From contig NC_092200.1 of assembly GCF_043641665.1 (NCBI RefSeq), positions 3,669,194 through 3,733,193 of the forward strand: 64,000 nucleotides of DNA. The letters are read 5' to 3'. The notes beneath the pieces are model-generated. The model had not been told where the DNA came from, ran no database searches, and worked only from the letters and a program-made list of their open reading frames with translations. A program made the position numbers and the translations under genes. Each line of letters starts with the position of its first letter. Within the stretch, counting starts at the first letter, position 1. This stretch comes from Enoplosus armatus. Its lineage: Eukaryota > Chordata > Actinopteri > Centrarchiformes > Enoplosidae. This document shows positions 61,201 to 64,000 of this stretch, one piece after another.

Positions 61201-64000
61201 TCATTATCTACTCTGCCTGATGTCAGTCCAATCTCCAGTGAAGTTTGTGCGGCCACCAAACACACAGTTAGAGTGGACAAAAGATAACAAATGATCTGAA
61301 AGGTGCTCACTCCTCGGCTGGGTGCATCCTATAATGTATTGTGTTTACACTGAGTTAATATTCAAACGCATTCCAGGCCTTTATGGTTGCATGATTCAGT
61401 CAAATGGAAATATTCTAGATGCTTTGAACACAAGTTCTCACAAAAGTTTGGCAATTTGTAGTAACTTGGGTTGAAGAAATTTAAAATATGTTTTTGGAAA
61501 GTGCCTTTTGATGGTAGTCACCATGGCAAGAGTCAGTTACAGTATCTTTAAAATGTTGCTTAAAGATTTTATACTTGATGTGAGAGGTCATAGGTTTCCT
61601 GTCCTTCAATTTTTTAAGCTTATGTTGCACAAAGCTCCTTCTTCTTTCTGTGATTTACAATCTGTAATCCACCATGGATCTGTGGAGTTTGTTGCGAGAT
61701 GTGGATTGCACAGCGCTTGGTCCAAAAGACAGCTTTTGATATGACATTTAAAGTTCAGCTCCTACCAGCCCATTGGTTTGTGGAACGCAGGTTAGATCTG
61801 GTGATGCTTGGGATTCATGAATGAGACGTTTTTGCTTGGCGAAGCAGAAGCCCTGTTTTTTTGTCTCCAAAGGAAGTTCTTTATTTATCCCATTACCTTG
61901 TTCATCTCATTGACAGTAGCTGTTGCAGCACTCATTGCTCTTTCCAAACATCCCTTGTTTATCAAACAGCGAGGTCAGAACTGCCACATATTTTCCTTTG
62001 ATTTCACAAGGAGGACATTTGAGTCTTTGTTAGTAGCGATCTCTCCTTTGCTCAGATTTGGCAGTTCAGGGACGATCCAGTTCTTCTTTTACTTGCTCCA
62101 AAAAATCATTGCCGCTGCTGGGAGCATAAAACTGTTCATTTCCCGTGTGCCAGAGGATTTCTTCCCCTGAAAGACACTGGGCGGTTAGAACATCAGGGTA
62201 CAGTGGCCTGAAACAGCCTTGTGTTTGCAAATTCCTGTCTGCATGTGTGCAACCATGTGTAGAAACCACATCAGTAACACTTTGTCTAAAAGGCCAGTGG
62301 CATAATTTTAAGATTTTCTATGCTTTAAAATAGATTTTTTTTGTGATATTTGGAGAGGATTAGGCTCATTGGTCCTTGATAAAATTGTAAAGTTAAGACT
62401 TTGACCATGAAGCTGGCTGTGGTCAAAATTAAATGAAACCCCGGTGGCAATGTTTCAATTCACTAATGAAGCGAGTTCGGGGAATGACAATGAATACACC
62501 TTTTCTGATTCACTCAATCTCAAATTCAAGACCACCATGCACAACCCCAGGCCTGTATTTATTGTGTCATTAGTGAGAAAAAATAAATATTCCCCTTGTT
62601 TGCAGGAAATATTGAATGGTCTCAATACAAACACATGTTTCAAAAGCAGTGAAAACTGGCTCAGATACTTTCTAGCTGTGTCTTGATAGATATGTAACAC
62701 ATTCAAATGACCATAATGAGCAATTCTCTCTAATTACAGCTAACATAATAATATTTAGTAATAAATTAATATTATCTATGCCATGATGCGGGCACAATAC
62801 TACTACATTAACTGTCTCACATTAAAGTTTTAAACATCCTGTGGTTCATCATGACTGAACCTTGGACAGAAATGAAATAGAAAATAAATGTATTGTATTG
62901 TAAATGTATTTCTCTTGGGTTTGGTTATTTGGAAAACATTTCATACTGCACAAGAGCCTGATTTGACAATGGAGGAAATGTTTCTAAACTCCCTCTTCAA
63001 CCAGATTGGAGCTCTTATGAGTTGAGCTGGTGCATACACCAATCAAACATCCATTGATGATATTAAAACTGCATTATAAGTTTAGATTTCGCTCGGTAGA
63101 GACCTTTTTAAACACATTAAACATTAATGAATAATGTCTTATCCCGATGTTCTTACTGTGTTTAATTTAAATGTGTGCAGTATCAATCTATCCTTATAAT
63201 TATCTGTCTTCAGTGATAGAAATCAATTACTAATCTGGTAAATTCACGTGTTTCAAGTGTTGAAACTGAATGCAGATCCTCAGTTTAGAGTTATAGATCA
63301 GCTAGACTTCATAATACATTATGTATTGTTTAGGAATAAATTAGATTCATATTTAAATATTCTCCGTAACATAGGTTTGGAATTTATATTCCATCCTTGA
63401 ATGCAATCATCATGAATACAATGCAGTTTTGTTTTTCTGCTCCTATGATTCATGCATAACTTAAAACATTAGAGATGTGGAAAACAGCAACACGGTGAAA
63501 AATGTCCTGCACTCCGAGGAAAACAGTACTTTATTATTTCCCATATGCTCAAATGTATTTTATTTTGGTTCACATTTAGTGGCCTACAGGAGTCAGGCGG
63601 AGAACAGTTTGCAGATCGCCATTTCACTGATGGCTTCCACAGGAAATGAAAACAAAAATTTTAAAAAGTCCATTACATTTTATAAAGAAAAAGATATGCA
63701 ACTTCACAAATCTGAGGAGGTAAATGCCTTTTGTGTTTGTGGAAAATACAGACCTCGCAGCTGCTGAAACTGTAGGGGTAGTAAACATTCAATCTGTCAT
63801 AGGTTCCTTTCAGCAGCAATTCAGAAAATAATGTTTTCTCTTTCCTTTTCGGCTTGCCTGGTCTTGACTGTTATGATTATTTCACAATAATGGGCATTGC
63901 AAATTAAACAGAGCCTTTTTTTTTTTACATAGGACATGGAAGGATAGCACTTTTTTAAAACTTTTGCAGCAGTCCCTCTTCTGCAACCATGCTGTGTGGC
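61201..64000. other. Unannotated stretch to the window end
   Basis: The 120-codon open frame at 61808-62170 is not recognised. The segment 61830-62170 is repeat-free and could be a conserved element. Otherwise AT-rich sequence with no exon or RNA gene seen. Confidence 0.4.

Noticed and set aside
61808..62170. 120-codon plus-strand open frame with hydrophobic stretch
   Set aside because: Hydrophobicity follows from T-rich codons; no family resemblance or splice context.
1..64000. CRISPR arrays, operons, bacterial promoters or terminators
   Set aside because: The sequence is vertebrate nuclear DNA; no regularly spaced repeats or prokaryotic gene organisation.

Overview
The window is AT-rich, CpG-poor animal nuclear DNA. 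The interspersed repeats point to a teleost fish: tRNA-derived SINEs with an A/B-box head and a '-aaataaaggc-' end, a SINE with a 'ttaatttccccc-ttgggg' tail, a short hAT element, small MITEs, and a decayed Gypsy reverse transcriptase. No protein-coding exon could be recognised on either strand. The open frames present are short (longest about 146 codons), resemble no family I know, and fit chance. The window therefore looks like a gene-poor intergenic stretch or the inside of very long introns.

Layout. 1-10 kb: a teleost dispersed repeat (about 1.1 kb), a TA-flanked MITE (about 3.0 kb), a possible SINE fragment (about 3.8 kb), a reverse-strand SINE (about 7.1 kb), a larger dispersed repeat (about 7.8-8.2 kb), and a (CAG)12 tract (about 9.0 kb). 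10-22 kb: mostly unannotatable sequence with three exon-like intervals (10.41, 12.18 and 16.52 kb), a G-quadruplex motif (10.6 kb), a second copy of the 8-kb repeat (13.7 kb), and a SINE (21.7 kb). 22-36 kb: MITE fragments, a tiny MITE with two internal hairpins (24.7 kb), an LTR-like segment (28.4-28.7 kb), a 78-bp CA microsatellite (31.1 kb), a SINE (33.1 kb), a complete non-autonomous hAT element with an 8-bp target duplication (33.70-34.17 kb), a let-7b look-alike (34.27 kb), and a long reverse-strand copy of the 1.1-kb repeat (35.1-35.5 kb). 36-51 kb: a TTAA-bounded MITE (41.45-41.86 kb), followed by the best gene-related signal: a TATA-like box, a C-rich GC box and a pyrimidine-rich segment ending in a strong splice donor (about 42.54-42.92 kb, plus strand). 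This is read as a candidate promoter and non-coding first exon. 51-64 kb: broken Gypsy pol (51.84-52.5 kb, minus strand), two copies of one SINE family (52.9 and 59.8 kb), a well-preserved SINE (59.48 kb), and several repeat-free stretches dense in homeodomain-type motifs that may be conserved non-coding elements.

No operon, CRISPR array, rRNA, bona fide tRNA or intact mobile-element gene was seen, and I found no convincing new biological system. The items most worth checking are the 42.6-kb promoter/exon, the clusters of possible conserved elements around 55.7-56.5 kb, and the open, splice-bounded interval at 16.5 kb. Repeat-family statements rest on remembered resemblance plus matches between copies inside this window; no database search was possible.
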